Shown one piece after another: positions 10,218-20,050 of a DNA stretch of 64,000 bases (its first letter is position 1; each line of letters opens with the position of its first letter). The stretch spans positions 1-64,000 of the forward strand of contig CAJXSR010000021.1 of assembly GCA_913061275.1 (NCBI GenBank). The letters run 5' to 3'. Source of the stretch: an uncultured Paracoccaceae bacterium. GTDB taxonomy: Bacteria > Pseudomonadota > Alphaproteobacteria > Rhodobacterales > Rhodobacteraceae. The notes below the pieces were generated by a model, which worked only from the letters and a program-made list of their open reading frames with translations, was not told where the DNA came from and ran no database searches. The translations under genes were made by a program, and so were the position numbers.

Positions 10218-11303
10218 ATGCCCAAGTGGGATGTGATAGTTGTGGGCGGCGGTATCTGGGGCCTATCGTGCGCCTATGCATGTGCAAAACGCGGGCAATC
10301 TGTTGCAATTTTTGAAGCAGGTAAAATCGGGCAAGGTGCCAGTGGTGGTGTCGTAGGCGCGATGGCGCCGAACGTACCTGAAAGCTGGAACGCCATGAAG
10401 TTATTCCAGTTTAAGGCGCTAGATAGTGCTGCGGTTTTTTGGGCAGAGATAGATGCTAAATCTGGCCTGTCATCTGGTTATGGTCGTATTGGCCGTCTGG
10501 TGCCTATTGTAAATAAGCGGGATCGTATCTTAAGCCAAGAGCGCAGCCAAAACGCAAAAGATTTATGGCAAGGTTTATACAAGTGGGATACGTTGGAAAA
10601 TCACCCGATGTTACCTGAAAAAACAACCCCATTCGGGGTTTCCTATGATACGTTGTCTGCAAGATTGTTGCCCGCGAATGCAGTTGCATCCCTTGCTAGG
10701 GCTTGCGCGCTTATCGGGGTGGAAATTTTTGAAAACCACCTTGTTGACAGAGTGGATACAGATTTAGTGACAGGTGCGTGGGGGCAGGAACAAAGCAGTG
10801 CAATTATTGTCGCAAGTGGTGCGCACGGGTTTGGTTTATTAGACGAGCATCTGGGTTGCGTTACAGGGTCAGGCATAAAAGGGCAGGCTGCATTGCTGGA
10901 ATGTGATTTGGGTGCAGCCCCACAGATTTTCGCAAATGGTGTCTATGTCATCCCCCAGTTAGGTGGGGTGACATCTGTGGGGGCCACATCTGAAACGGAG
11001 TGGGATAACCCATATGCGGTTGATGAAAAACTGGATGCTGTCATTGAAGCGGCGCGTGTTTTGCTACCTGATTTACGCGATGCACCTGTTCTAAAACGGT
11101 GGGCGGGGCTGCGACCAAAAGCAAGGCGTCGGTACCCGATGTTGGGGCCAGTTCCGGGGTTAAAAGGTGTGTTCAGTGCGATGGGGGCTTATACAATCGG
11201 GTTTGGGGTAGCCCACAGCGTGGGCGAGGTTCTTGCAGATTTTGCGGGCGGAGGATCGTTTGCATTGCCGAAAAACTTCACGGTTGAGTGGCATATGGCG
11301 TAG
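10218..11303 (+). CDS. FAD-dependent oxidoreductase (DAO family), MnmC C-terminal-like
   Basis: N-terminal dinucleotide motif VIVVGGGIWGLSCAYACAKRGQSVAIFEAG; GLRPKARRRYPMLGPVPG; divergent from mnmD. Confidence 0.88.
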   Translation: MPKWDVIVVGGGIWGLSCAYACAKRGQSVAIFEAGKIGQGASGGVVGAMAPNVPESWNAMKLFQFKALDSAAVFWAEIDAKSGLSSGYGRIGRLVPIVNKRDRILSQERSQNAKDLWQGLYKWDTLENHPMLPEKTTPFGVSYDTLSARLLPANAVASLARACALIGVEIFENHLVDRVDTDLVTGAWGQEQSSAIIVASGAHGFGLLDEHLGCVTGSGIKGQAALLECDLGAAPQIFANGVYVIPQLGGVTSVGATSETEWDNPYAVDEKLDAVIEAARVLLPDLRDAPVLKRWAGLRPKARRRYPMLGPVPGLKGVFSAMGAYTIGFGVAHSVGEVLADFAGGGSFALPKNFTVEWHMA

Positions 11304-12087
11304 CTTTGGCCCGCATGTTTAACCTGCCATCAGGGCCCCGCACCCATAGATCCACCCCTGTATCATTTTGCTTAGCACATAAGGTTGCCGTCTCTGTAGC
11401 AAACATGGGGGCGGTTGCCTGAAAATTGAATTCTTTCAGGTTTCCGAAATGGCGTTCAGCGAAATGAATAAGTAGCTGGGCTAATAGTGGGCCGTGAACG
11501 ATAAGGTCGGGGTACCTTTCTGCCTTTTGCGCATAGTCTTTATCGTAGTGAATGCGATGACCATTAAACGTCAATGCGGAATAGCGAAATAACAGTGTTG
11601 ATGTGAAGCTGTGGGTTTCAGTCACTGTTTCGTCCACACGTGCCTGTGGCGGTATAGGTTGCGGCAAAGCAGGATTTGCAGCTTCACGGTATATCAGGCT
11701 TTGTTTTTCAAAGATGCAAAATTGATCTTCCTGCATAATTTCGTGTTCAATGGTTATAATAGCAAGCGGGCCAGATGCGCCTGATTTTTGTTGGGTGTTT
11801 ACTATTTTCGATGCCTTTGTGGCAGGGATGCCAAGACGCAGAGGTGTAATAAACTGCAAGTCGCCACCTGCCCACATACGGCGTGGCAATCCTAGATCAG
11901 GGATAAAACCACCGATCTTGGGATGGCCGTCCTGACCCAGGTTTTCTGCAGGTTGTGCGTCCCAAAAGTAGATGTAATGCCAAAAGGCAGGCAAGGGATC
12001 ATTCGCACTTGGGGAAGGGCCTGATAATCCAAGGGCTGTATGCAAAGCTGCGGCGCGTGCCGGGTCTAATACGTCTGAAATTTTCAT
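11278..12087 (-). CDS. HTD2/MaoC-like dehydratase (FAS1-like dehydratase domain)
   Basis: PAFWHYIYFWDAQP, MWAGGDLQFITPLRLG, LFRYSALTFNGHRIHYDKDYA...YPDLIVHGPL; internal ATG at 12087 preferred. Confidence 0.85.
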   Translation of the reverse strand: MKISDVLDPARAAALHTALGLSGPSPSANDPLPAFWHYIYFWDAQPAENLGQDGHPKIGGFIPDLGLPRRMWAGGDLQFITPLRLGIPATKASKIVNTQQKSGASGPLAIITIEHEIMQEDQFCIFEKQSLIYREAANPALPQPIPPQARVDETVTETHSFTSTLLFRYSALTFNGHRIHYDKDYAQKAERYPDLIVHGPLLAQLLIHFAERHFGNLKEFNFQATAPMFATETATLCAKQNDTGVDLWVRGPDGRLNMRAKATPYATQP

Positions 12088-12145
12088 AGCTTCAGTCTTT
12101 GCGCAAAGTGCCATTTGTGGCAAGGTCTGTTTCAAAGGAAAGCTT

Positions 12146-12556
12146 ATGCCAAAAATCACCCATATTGATCATTTTGTCTTAACCGCCAAGGATGTTGATG
12201 CAACGATGGCGTTTTATATCCGTGTGTTGGGTATGACGGCAGAACGGTTTCAGCCAACGGACGGCACCACACGCTGGGCTTTGTCCTTTGGCGCCAATAA
12301 GATTAATCTGCATCAGGCGGGGGCTGAATTTAAACCGAACGCACAAAATGCAACTGTGGGGTCGCAAGACATCTGTTTTATCTCGGATGATCCATTGGAT
12401 GTCTGGCAAAAGCATTTCGCTGATTGTGGCGTTATGGTCGAAGAGGGGCCAATCACGCGCAAAGGGGCTAGGGGTAAAATCATGTCGCTTTATATTCGTG
12501 ACCCTGATGGTAACTTGATTGAAGTTTCAAATTATATCGTTGAAACTATCTTATAA
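12146..12556 (+). CDS. VOC family protein (glyoxalase-like)
   Basis: ITHIDHFVLTAKDVDATMAFYIRVLGM ... IRDPDGNLIEVSNY. Confidence 0.93.
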   Translation: MPKITHIDHFVLTAKDVDATMAFYIRVLGMTAERFQPTDGTTRWALSFGANKINLHQAGAEFKPNAQNATVGSQDICFISDDPLDVWQKHFADCGVMVEEGPITRKGARGKIMSLYIRDPDGNLIEVSNYIVETIL

Positions 12557-12619
12557 AAGTGAATTATGAGTTTGTGATTTTTGGGGCTATAGTCAGATAA
12601 ATATAACGGAGAACAAAAC

Positions 12620-13447
12620 ATGTGTACATTAGATGGCTGCGGCACGCATAAGAATATGCCACCAATTAAACTAACAGATACAGACCGTCGGGCATTTTTG
12701 GCAGGTGCTATTACATTACCTTTAGCAACCGTTCTGGCTTTTCCCGAAATGGCAGCCGCCCAAGGCGCTAAAATGACTGCATTGGAAATACCTGTGGGCA
12801 CTGGTGGTATAGCGCAAGGTGTGATTGCCATGCCTGCAAAGCTTCCTGCGCCTGTTGTGGTTTTAATTCACGAGTGGTGGGGCCTAAACGACCAAATCAA
12901 AGCAATGGCGGTTGAATTGGCAAATCTGGGGTATATCGCCTATGCGATTGATCTGTACGAAGGTGAAGTAGCAACCACCCCTGATGAAGCGCGGGCATTG
13001 ATGAATTTCATTGATGAAGACGACGCTACCTCGCAGTTAGCGGCAGCCGTTAAACACCTGCGTGAAATGGAAGGCTCAAATGGTAAGGTTGGCACGATTG
13101 GCTGGTGTTTTGGCGGCGGTTGGTCCCTAAAGGCATCTATAGCCGCACCTGTTGATGCGACTGTGATTTACTATGGGTATGTTACATCTAATGCCAAAAA
13201 ACTGTCACTATTGTCTGGCCCGGTAATGGGTCATTTTGGTGATCTTGATAATTGGATTAACAAAGAAATGGTTGGTGGGTTTGAACAAGAGATGGGCAAA
13301 GCAGGTAAGGATGAAAGCCTGAGTGTAAACTGGTACGCAGCCGATCACGCCTTCGCCAACCCGTCTAGTGCGCGTTATGATGCTGAAGATGCAGCATTGG
13401 CATGGTCGCGTACAAAAGCGTTTTTTACCGAGAATTTAAAGGGGTAG
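12620..13447 (+). CDS. Dienelactone hydrolase family protein with Tat-like leader
   Basis: VVLIHEWWGLNDQIKAMAVELANLGYIAYAIDLYEG, GTIGWCFGGGWSL; N-terminal DRRAFLAGAITLPLATVLA. Confidence 0.9.
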   Translation: MCTLDGCGTHKNMPPIKLTDTDRRAFLAGAITLPLATVLAFPEMAAAQGAKMTALEIPVGTGGIAQGVIAMPAKLPAPVVVLIHEWWGLNDQIKAMAVELANLGYIAYAIDLYEGEVATTPDEARALMNFIDEDDATSQLAAAVKHLREMEGSNGKVGTIGWCFGGGWSLKASIAAPVDATVIYYGYVTSNAKKLSLLSGPVMGHFGDLDNWINKEMVGGFEQEMGKAGKDESLSVNWYAADHAFANPSSARYDAEDAALAWSRTKAFFTENLKG

Positions 13448-13513
13448 ATTTTTGTCTAATTTTTGACAGATTGATGGGTAATATATCGTACATAGGTAAT
13501 TTTATGGTAGGTT

Positions 13514-14212
13514 ATGTTCAATTTTATAGAATCCACGTTTGGTGATAATGGAGTGTTCGTCCTTGCTATTCTTTCACTAGCATTGACTGTTGCGGTTGCG
13601 GTCTTTTTCAAGAAATGGACTGCATCAAAAAGTAATACGTCTTTGTTCAAACATGATACTGGTTTGGACGATGTCGGTTTAAATCTCATGGCAATGCTCG
13701 GTCAAACAAAAGTAACAAAATCGAGCCGTGGAATGACGGAACTGCGCCCCCCAGTCGGTGCGCGTTTTTTGCTTCCTATTTTTGCCGCTTTAACGTTTTT
13801 TGCAACAAGCTTTGATCCATTTTGGGAGTCTCTTGGTCTAAGTTCTGATAAGATGCAGATGCCCGTTACATTCTGCGTGATGGCGTTATTGTTGTATACT
13901 TGGGTTATGATAACGTTTGTTCAAAAGATAACGTACAATCAAAATACAATTACAGTACGCGGCGTGCAGTTAAGTTCCGAAACACGGGATTTATCCAGCT
14001 TAATATCTATTAAAAAACATGAAAAGCGGCCTATTTTTGTTATGAAGTTTGCACGCGGAAAAGAATTACATGCACCAAGTTTCATTTCTCAAAGGCAAAA
14101 ATTTGTAAGTGATATGAAGGCTGTTATTTCGAAAAATACACAACAAGGTATAAGGCCATCGCCCGCAGCTTCGCCTTTCAAGTTTTTCCGCCAAGCGCGA
14201 ACTGTTGGGTAA
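13514..14212 (+). CDS. Conserved hypothetical membrane protein
   Basis: 232 aa with three predicted TM segments; no family recognised. Confidence 0.6.
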   Translation: MFNFIESTFGDNGVFVLAILSLALTVAVAVFFKKWTASKSNTSLFKHDTGLDDVGLNLMAMLGQTKVTKSSRGMTELRPPVGARFLLPIFAALTFFATSFDPFWESLGLSSDKMQMPVTFCVMALLLYTWVMITFVQKITYNQNTITVRGVQLSSETRDLSSLISIKKHEKRPIFVMKFARGKELHAPSFISQRQKFVSDMKAVISKNTQQGIRPSPAASPFKFFRQARTVG

Positions 14213-14252
14213 TGTTTACCGAGGTTGTGATGAAATCTATATTGCGTAGCAG

Positions 14253-14279
14253 ATATACCCACCCTACAGGCGGGTATAT
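14253..14279. terminator. Hairpin between convergent genes
   Basis: atatacccacc-ctaca-ggcgggtatat, 11-bp stem with one mismatch/wobble. Confidence 0.5.
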
Positions 14280-14554
14280 TATTCCGCTTTTTGCTCTGTA
14301 ATGATCGACAGCACTTCCGTGGCCCAATCACCGATGATGGGAATGAAATCAATATTGCGCAGGAAATAGACCAGCAATGACACCAAAACCGTGGCCCCGA
14401 TTACAGACCCCAGCCCGAACGCCAAACCGCGCATGAAGTTGAACCAGATCAGTTTGGTTAAGGAGTTATGCATCCGTATAAAACGGTGGCTGTTCATCTT
14501 GTGAACTTCCGCTTTTAACGATGCAAGATCGTCATGCCATTGTTCGTCGCTCAA
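14279..14554 (-). CDS. DUF5665-like small membrane protein
   Basis: MNSHRFIRMHNSLTKLIWFNFMRGLAFGLGSVIGATVLVSLLVYFL. Confidence 0.75.
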   Translation of the reverse strand: MSDEQWHDDLASLKAEVHKMNSHRFIRMHNSLTKLIWFNFMRGLAFGLGSVIGATVLVSLLVYFLRNIDFIPIIGDWATEVLSIITEQKAE

Positions 14555-15159
14555 TATTCCACCCCAATTTGCGCCTTAACACCTGATCTAAACGGATGTT
14601 TAATCAGTTCCATCTCTGTCACCAAATCAGCAATTTCGATCAGGTCTGGTTTGGCATTACGGCCCGTCAAAACCACATGGGTCATGTGGGGTTTTTGGGT
14701 GGCCAGAAATTCAATTACCTCGTTCACATCCACGTAATCATAGCGAATGGCGATGTTGATCTCATCCAGCAGCACCATGGAATTGCTTTCGTCCAAAATC
14801 AGTTCCTTAGCCCTGGCCCAAGCGGCTTGCGCCATTTCGGTATCGCGGGTTTTATCTTGGGTTTCCCAAGTAAAGCCTTCGCCCATGGTGTGGAACGAAC
14901 ACAGGTCGGTGTGGTTTTTTAGGATCAAATCACGTTCACCCGTGGACATGCCACCCTTGATAAACTGCACCACAGCAGATTTCATACCGTGGGCGATATG
15001 GCGAAAAATCATGCCGAAAGCGGCGGATGATTTACCCTTGCCCTTGCCAGTATGGACAATGATCAGGCCCTTTTGTTCGGTCTTGGTTGCCATGATTTTA
15101 TCACGTGCGGCCTTTTTCTTGGCCATCTTCATTGCGTGGCGGTCGGTATCTTCTGACAT
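14551..15159 (-). CDS. cobO: Cob(I)yrinic acid a,c-diamide adenosyltransferase
   Basis: GLIIVHTGKGKGKSSAAFGMIFRHIAHGMKSAVVQFIKG; VLLDEINIAIRYDYVDVNEV; VVLTGRNAKPDLIEIADLVTEM. Confidence 0.96.
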   Translation of the reverse strand: MSEDTDRHAMKMAKKKAARDKIMATKTEQKGLIIVHTGKGKGKSSAAFGMIFRHIAHGMKSAVVQFIKGGMSTGERDLILKNHTDLCSFHTMGEGFTWETQDKTRDTEMAQAAWARAKELILDESNSMVLLDEINIAIRYDYVDVNEVIEFLATQKPHMTHVVLTGRNAKPDLIEIADLVTEMELIKHPFRSGVKAQIGVEY

Positions 15160-15170
15160 GGGTGTGGCCT

Positions 15171-15563
15171 TTATGTTTTTGAATGAGGGTATTTTGGCAG
15201 ATCATCGCGAATATGCAACCAGTCTAATTTATCGTCATAGTGGACATGAAATTCTGGCTTGAAATCCTGTGGATTATCCAAGCTTGCGGCATATAGGTGA
15301 ATTTCACCTACGTAATGTTCGGCCTGAAAGGCCATAGGTGTGCCGCAGGTTTCGCAAAAATGGCGTTGCACGGCCTTAGATGAACGGTAGACTTTTGGGG
15401 TTTTTCCTGTCCATTTGAAGTTGGTTAACTGAACGCCGATAAAAGCAGTGACAGGGGCTGCACAGTTACGGCGGCAATCATCGCAATGACAAAAACAAGC
15501 CCATGTTTCATCGCCCGAATATTCCCAAGATGTAACCCCGCATAGGCAATGGCCTTTGGTCAT
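15171..15563 (-). CDS. GFA family protein (glutathione-dependent formaldehyde-activating enzyme-like)
   Basis: GHCLCGVTSWEYSGD, CFCHCDDCRRNCAAPVTAFIGV, HFCETCGTPMAFQAE zinc Cys motifs. Confidence 0.92.
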   Translation of the reverse strand: MTKGHCLCGVTSWEYSGDETWACFCHCDDCRRNCAAPVTAFIGVQLTNFKWTGKTPKVYRSSKAVQRHFCETCGTPMAFQAEHYVGEIHLYAASLDNPQDFKPEFHVHYDDKLDWLHIRDDLPKYPHSKT

Positions 15564-15564
15564 G

Positions 15565-15894
15565 TTAGTTCCTTAAAAAAGCTAGCTTTGTTGTTAAAAT
15601 ATCTACCAGAGCATCCTGCATATACTCATAATTGTCGGGAACGCCCAAGCATCTGATTGGTTTATCCCGAAGGGCTGTGCCAAATAACGCGTTAAGTTTT
15701 TTCTTTTGCTTTAACTCCATCACGATAATTTTGTCTGCCCATTCGATTTCATCCAATGAAACCACTGTATCAGCGTCAAGGCCAACACCAGCGCAATCTG
15801 TATTTACCATGCCCCAACCTGCAACCAATTCTGCAGCTGTCGGGCTGCGTTTGCGGGCTTTTCCACAAATGAACAGAATGTTGGGTTTGGTCAC
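15565..15894 (-). CDS. Low-molecular-weight protein tyrosine phosphatase-like protein
   Basis: NILFICGKARKRSPTAAELVAG: loop at the usual CxxxxxRS position; GLDADTVVSLDEIEWADKIIVMELKQKKKL, IRCLGVPDNYEYMQ. Confidence 0.82.
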   Translation of the reverse strand: MTKPNILFICGKARKRSPTAAELVAGWGMVNTDCAGVGLDADTVVSLDEIEWADKIIVMELKQKKKLNALFGTALRDKPIRCLGVPDNYEYMQDALVDILTTKLAFLRN

Positions 15895-18800
15895 AAAAAC
15901 CCCGCAATCCGCGCTTGTGCAGAATTTGATTTAGGCACCCACAGCCCGCGATCTATCGCTTCTTGCAGGCGTTCGGCCATTTCACGTAAGGCGGTAGGGT
16001 TATGTTCTTCGATAAAATTCCGCGTGTTGTCATCTTCTAGAAACGCATGATGCACTAAATCAAAGTGATGGTTTTTGACGGCTCCTGTGGTGGCGGCAAA
16101 GGCAAACAGGTAATCTAGAGTTGCGGCCATTTCAAACGCACCTTTATAACCGTGACGTTTGACCCCTTCGATCCATTTCGGGTTAACCACACGGCTGTGA
16201 ACGACACGACCGATTTCCTGATCAAGCGTGCGGATTACAGGCCGTTCAGGGCGTGAATGATCGTTGTGATAGATCGGGCGATCAACGCCTTGCAAAGATT
16301 TTACCGCCGCCGCTGCCCCACCTTCGAACTGGTAATAATCGTCGCTGTCCAGCAGGTCATGTTCGCGGTTGTCCTGATTTTGCACAATCGCATCAACCCG
16401 TGATAATTGCGCTTCCAAAGCACCGCGCGCACGCGTACCTTGGACGTCTTTACTGTAAGCGTAGCTGCCCCATTCAAGGTAGGCATCGCCCAGATCGGCG
16501 CTGTCATTCCACAGGCGTTCATCAATCATCGCCTGCAAGCCTGCCCCATATGCGCCAGGTTTTGCGCCAAACACACGGTATTGCTCTTCGCCCTTGGCGT
16601 GCGCTGCAGCGGCAGGGTTCATATCATGCGGTTCATCTTGTTCCATCACGGCGCGTGCAGCACTGTCCACCAAAGCAATCAGTTGTGGGAAAGCATCGCG
16701 GAAAAAGCCCGAGATGCGCAGGGTCACATCCACGCGTGGGCGATCCAGCACCGACAACGGCAAGATTTCAAACCCCGTCACACGGCGATTGGCACTGTCC
16801 CATTTCGGTTTTACACCCATCAGGGCTAATGCTTGCGCAATATCATCACCGCCTGTGCGCATATTGGCGGTACCCCATGCGGTCAGCAACATGGATCGCG
16901 GCCAATCGCCGTGATCTTGCAGATGCCGTTCAATCAGCAGGTTCGCGGATTTCCAGCCCAAGGCCCAAGCGGTGGGGGTGGGAACCGCGCGGCTGTCGAC
17001 CGAGAAAAAGTTGCGGCCTGTGGGCAGAACATCCATGCGCCCGCGCGTGGGGGCACCCGATGGTGCAGGGGCGACGAACTGCCCGTTTAGGGCGGTTAGA
17101 AGCCCCTTTATTTCTGATGGGCCACAGGCCTGAACGGTTGGGCGAACGCTTGCAATAATCCCGTCAAGCACGGCCTGACTATGCGAACCAACATCTGCTT
17201 GCCCTGTAATCATCAACCCTGCCAACAGCTCAATACGTTCAACGGTATCGCCTGCACTGCGCCATGTATCGGTTGTAACAGCCTGCAATGCTTGCGGCTT
17301 TGCAGCTGTCCACTTTGCGGACATATCGCAATCCAACGGGTCGAAACCCAATTCTAAATCCTTGGCAATGGCGCGTTGCAAAGACGCGTCTGCCCCTTTG
17401 CCAGTACCGCGTGGCACTCGCACTAAAGCTTGAATAAGATCAGCCTCTAAACCTGCTTCAGGGGACTGCCCAAAGATGTGTAACCCGTCACGGATTTGCG
17501 CCTCTTTCAGCTCACACAGATATTCATCCAGCTTGGCCAGATCGCGATCTTCATCATCGCCTGTCAGCCCTGCGTCTTCATCCAATCCCGTAACCGACGT
17601 AAGAGATAAGATCTCACGGCGGATATGTTCTATACGGCGCGGATCAACCCCTGCGGCTTCATAATATTCATCCACCAAAGCCTCTAGGTCGCGCAATGGC
17701 CCGTAAGTTTCGGCCCTTGTCATCGGCGGTGTCAGGTGGTCGATAATCACTGCGGATGTGCGCCGCTTGGCTTGTGTACCTTCGCCGGGGTCATTTACAA
17801 TAAAAGGATAGATATGCGGCGTTGGCCCAAGGATAACTTCGGGCAGGCAAGTGTCTGACAGGGCCAGTGCTTTGCCCGGCAACCATTCCAGATTGCCGTG
17901 TTTGCCCATGTGGATCAGCGCATGTGCGCCAAACTGATTACGCAGCCAGAAATAGAAAGCTAGATAGTTATGCGGCGGCACCAGATCAGGCGAATGATAG
18001 GTATCTTTGGGATCAATATTATAGCCACGCGCGGGTTGCACACCGACAATCACATTGCCAAAAGTGAAGATGGAAAGTGAAAAATGACCGCAATCAACTT
18101 CACCACGGGTATAAAATGGGTCTTGTTCAGGTTTGCCCCAACGGTCTTCGATGCGTTCACGCACCTCCCACGGCAGTTGTCCGTAAGCAATCTGGTAATC
18201 GGCCATAGACATGTCCACACCACCCGTGCGCGTTGCGCGATCAGTCAGCCAGTTGGTGGGGCCAGCCATGATCTGATCCATCAGGGCTTTGCTGTTTTTG
18301 GGAATGTTACGCAGGCTGTAACCCTGATCGGCCAGCGCGTTTAGCGTATGAACCGTCCCTGCAGGCGTATCCAGCCCAACACCATTTGCCAACCGCCCGT
18401 CTTTGTTGGGGTAATTCGCCAAAATAATCCCAACTTTGCGATCCTTGGCGGGCGTATGACGCAAGTTCGCCCAGTTTTGTGTAAGGTCTGCGACAAATTC
18501 AATACGGTCACCCCGCGCGCGATAAGTCGCGATGGGGCACTGGGTGGCGTCGTCAAAATACGCCTCACCTTTGAAGGAAACCGCCCGTGACAAGACGCGT
18601 CCGTCAACCTCTGGTAGGGCTACGTTCATTGCGATGTCCCGCGCAGACAAACCGTTTAACCCATCTTCCCAGCCCTGTTCTGATGCTGCGGAAAGTACTA
18701 CCTGAAACACAGGTGCGGCGTTGGCGGCAGACATAGTAAAGGGGTTTGACGCTCCTTTCCCATGTTCATCTTGATGGGGTGAGCCAACTGCGAAGCTGGT

Positions 18801-19592
18801 GCAGTTCAGAATAACGGAAGGGGTAGCCGTTTCAAACAGGCTTTGTAATGTGGCCACAGATACTTCGTCTTTTAGGGATGCTACAAAGATCGGCAAAGGG
18901 TTCAATCCGCGCTTCAACAAGCTTTTGACCAGCCTGTTGATCGGGTTCAATCCTGCACCTTGTACAAGCGCGCGGTAAAATATGATGGGGACGATGGGTG
19001 CGCCATCTGTCCAGTTAACTTGCGCTGCACTCAAGTCAGCAATGCCCGCCCCCGGCCAATAAACCCCTGCGCGCAACAGTGGTTTAGCTCCTTCAGGCTT
19101 ATCAGAACCATCCAACATGGCATTGGCATAACGCAGGAAGTTTGCAGCGTTTTGCGGCCCACCTTCGACCATATAAGCCCATAATGCTTCCCAATCTGCG
19201 CGATTTACCGTGGAAAGATCCCACAACTCTTGATCGGGCTTATCGTCACCTGGCAAAGCAACAAAGGGAATGCCAGCGGCCCCAAGACGGGATGCATATT
19301 GTTCCAGTCCATATTTCCAGTAACCTGTTCCACCCAGAACGCGGGCAATCACCAGTTTTGATTTCTGCGCACAGTTTTCAATGTGTAGATCAACCGACAT
19401 CGGGTGTTGCAGGTGCATCATGCTGGCAAGGCGTAAGCTGTTGCCAGCCTCTAATGTGGAATGTGCTTCAGAAAGCCCCGCAAGTTCGGTATCAGCGGCG
19501 GAAATGAACACGATGTCAGCAGGGGTTTGGCCCAGATCAAAGGGTTCTGAACCATCGTTTATGGCCCCCGGTGTTGCGGCAAGAAGGTGCAT
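15891..19592 (-). CDS. cobN: Cobaltochelatase subunit CobN
   Basis: 1233 aa CobN/BchH-type; GKHGNLEWLPGKALALSDTCLPE, GEGTQAKRRTSAVIIDHLTPPMTRAETYG. Confidence 0.97.
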   Translation of the reverse strand: MHLLAATPGAINDGSEPFDLGQTPADIVFISAADTELAGLSEAHSTLEAGNSLRLASMMHLQHPMSVDLHIENCAQKSKLVIARVLGGTGYWKYGLEQYASRLGAAGIPFVALPGDDKPDQELWDLSTVNRADWEALWAYMVEGGPQNAANFLRYANAMLDGSDKPEGAKPLLRAGVYWPGAGIADLSAAQVNWTDGAPIVPIIFYRALVQGAGLNPINRLVKSLLKRGLNPLPIFVASLKDEVSVATLQSLFETATPSVILNCTSFAVGSPHQDEHGKGASNPFTMSAANAAPVFQVVLSAASEQGWEDGLNGLSARDIAMNVALPEVDGRVLSRAVSFKGEAYFDDATQCPIATYRARGDRIEFVADLTQNWANLRHTPAKDRKVGIILANYPNKDGRLANGVGLDTPAGTVHTLNALADQGYSLRNIPKNSKALMDQIMAGPTNWLTDRATRTGGVDMSMADYQIAYGQLPWEVRERIEDRWGKPEQDPFYTRGEVDCGHFSLSIFTFGNVIVGVQPARGYNIDPKDTYHSPDLVPPHNYLAFYFWLRNQFGAHALIHMGKHGNLEWLPGKALALSDTCLPEVILGPTPHIYPFIVNDPGEGTQAKRRTSAVIIDHLTPPMTRAETYGPLRDLEALVDEYYEAAGVDPRRIEHIRREILSLTSVTGLDEDAGLTGDDEDRDLAKLDEYLCELKEAQIRDGLHIFGQSPEAGLEADLIQALVRVPRGTGKGADASLQRAIAKDLELGFDPLDCDMSAKWTAAKPQALQAVTTDTWRSAGDTVERIELLAGLMITGQADVGSHSQAVLDGIIASVRPTVQACGPSEIKGLLTALNGQFVAPAPSGAPTRGRMDVLPTGRNFFSVDSRAVPTPTAWALGWKSANLLIERHLQDHGDWPRSMLLTAWGTANMRTGGDDIAQALALMGVKPKWDSANRRVTGFEILPLSVLDRPRVDVTLRISGFFRDAFPQLIALVDSAARAVMEQDEPHDMNPAAAAHAKGEEQYRVFGAKPGAYGAGLQAMIDERLWNDSADLGDAYLEWGSYAYSKDVQGTRARGALEAQLSRVDAIVQNQDNREHDLLDSDDYYQFEGGAAAAVKSLQGVDRPIYHNDHSRPERPVIRTLDQEIGRVVHSRVVNPKWIEGVKRHGYKGAFEMAATLDYLFAFAATTGAVKNHHFDLVHHAFLEDDNTRNFIEEHNPTALREMAERLQEAIDRGLWVPKSNSAQARIAGFL

Positions 19593-19594
19593 CT

Positions 19595-20050
19595 TTACAG
19601 GACCTTTTCCATGAACAAACTAACAGGGTCTTCTTCATATGGGCCGAATTTGCCGCATACGTTGTAGCCCAGTGATTTATATAGCGCGACAGCGGCGGCC
19701 AGTTTATCACCAGTTTCCAGTTTTACATGTGCAAACCCTTGGGCTTTTGCCTGTGTTTCAAGATGTGCCATCAAGATTTTGGCAATGCCCAAACCACGGG
19801 CATGATCGGGTACATAAAGCCGCTTAACCTCACCATAAGCACCCTCATTCACCAGTGCGACACAGCCCATTGCCTTTCCGCCTTTGCGGGCGACATAGAA
19901 ACACACTTTATCGTCCAGCAATTCATCCGCCGTAAAGGTGAAACACTCGTCAGCCGTATAAACCGCCCGCAATGCGACCTCACTGCCGTTAATCAGTTTA
20001 TGCCCGTCATCGGTGACGGGGCTTTCTAGTGTTATACGGATTTCGCTCAC
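19595..20050 (-). CDS. GNAT family N-acetyltransferase
   Basis: GEVKRLYVPDHARGLGIAKILMAHLETQAKAQGFAHVKLETGD. Confidence 0.9.
   Translation of the reverse strand: MSEIRITLESPVTDDGHKLINGSEVALRAVYTADECFTFTADELLDDKVCFYVARKGGKAMGCVALVNEGAYGEVKRLYVPDHARGLGIAKILMAHLETQAKAQGFAHVKLETGDKLAAAVALYKSLGYNVCGKFGPYEEDPVSLFMEKVL

Noticed and set aside
16253-17158. 301-aa plus-strand ORF
   Set aside because: Antisense inside cobN with low-complexity, Arg/His/Pro-rich translation; shadow ORF of a high-GC stretch.
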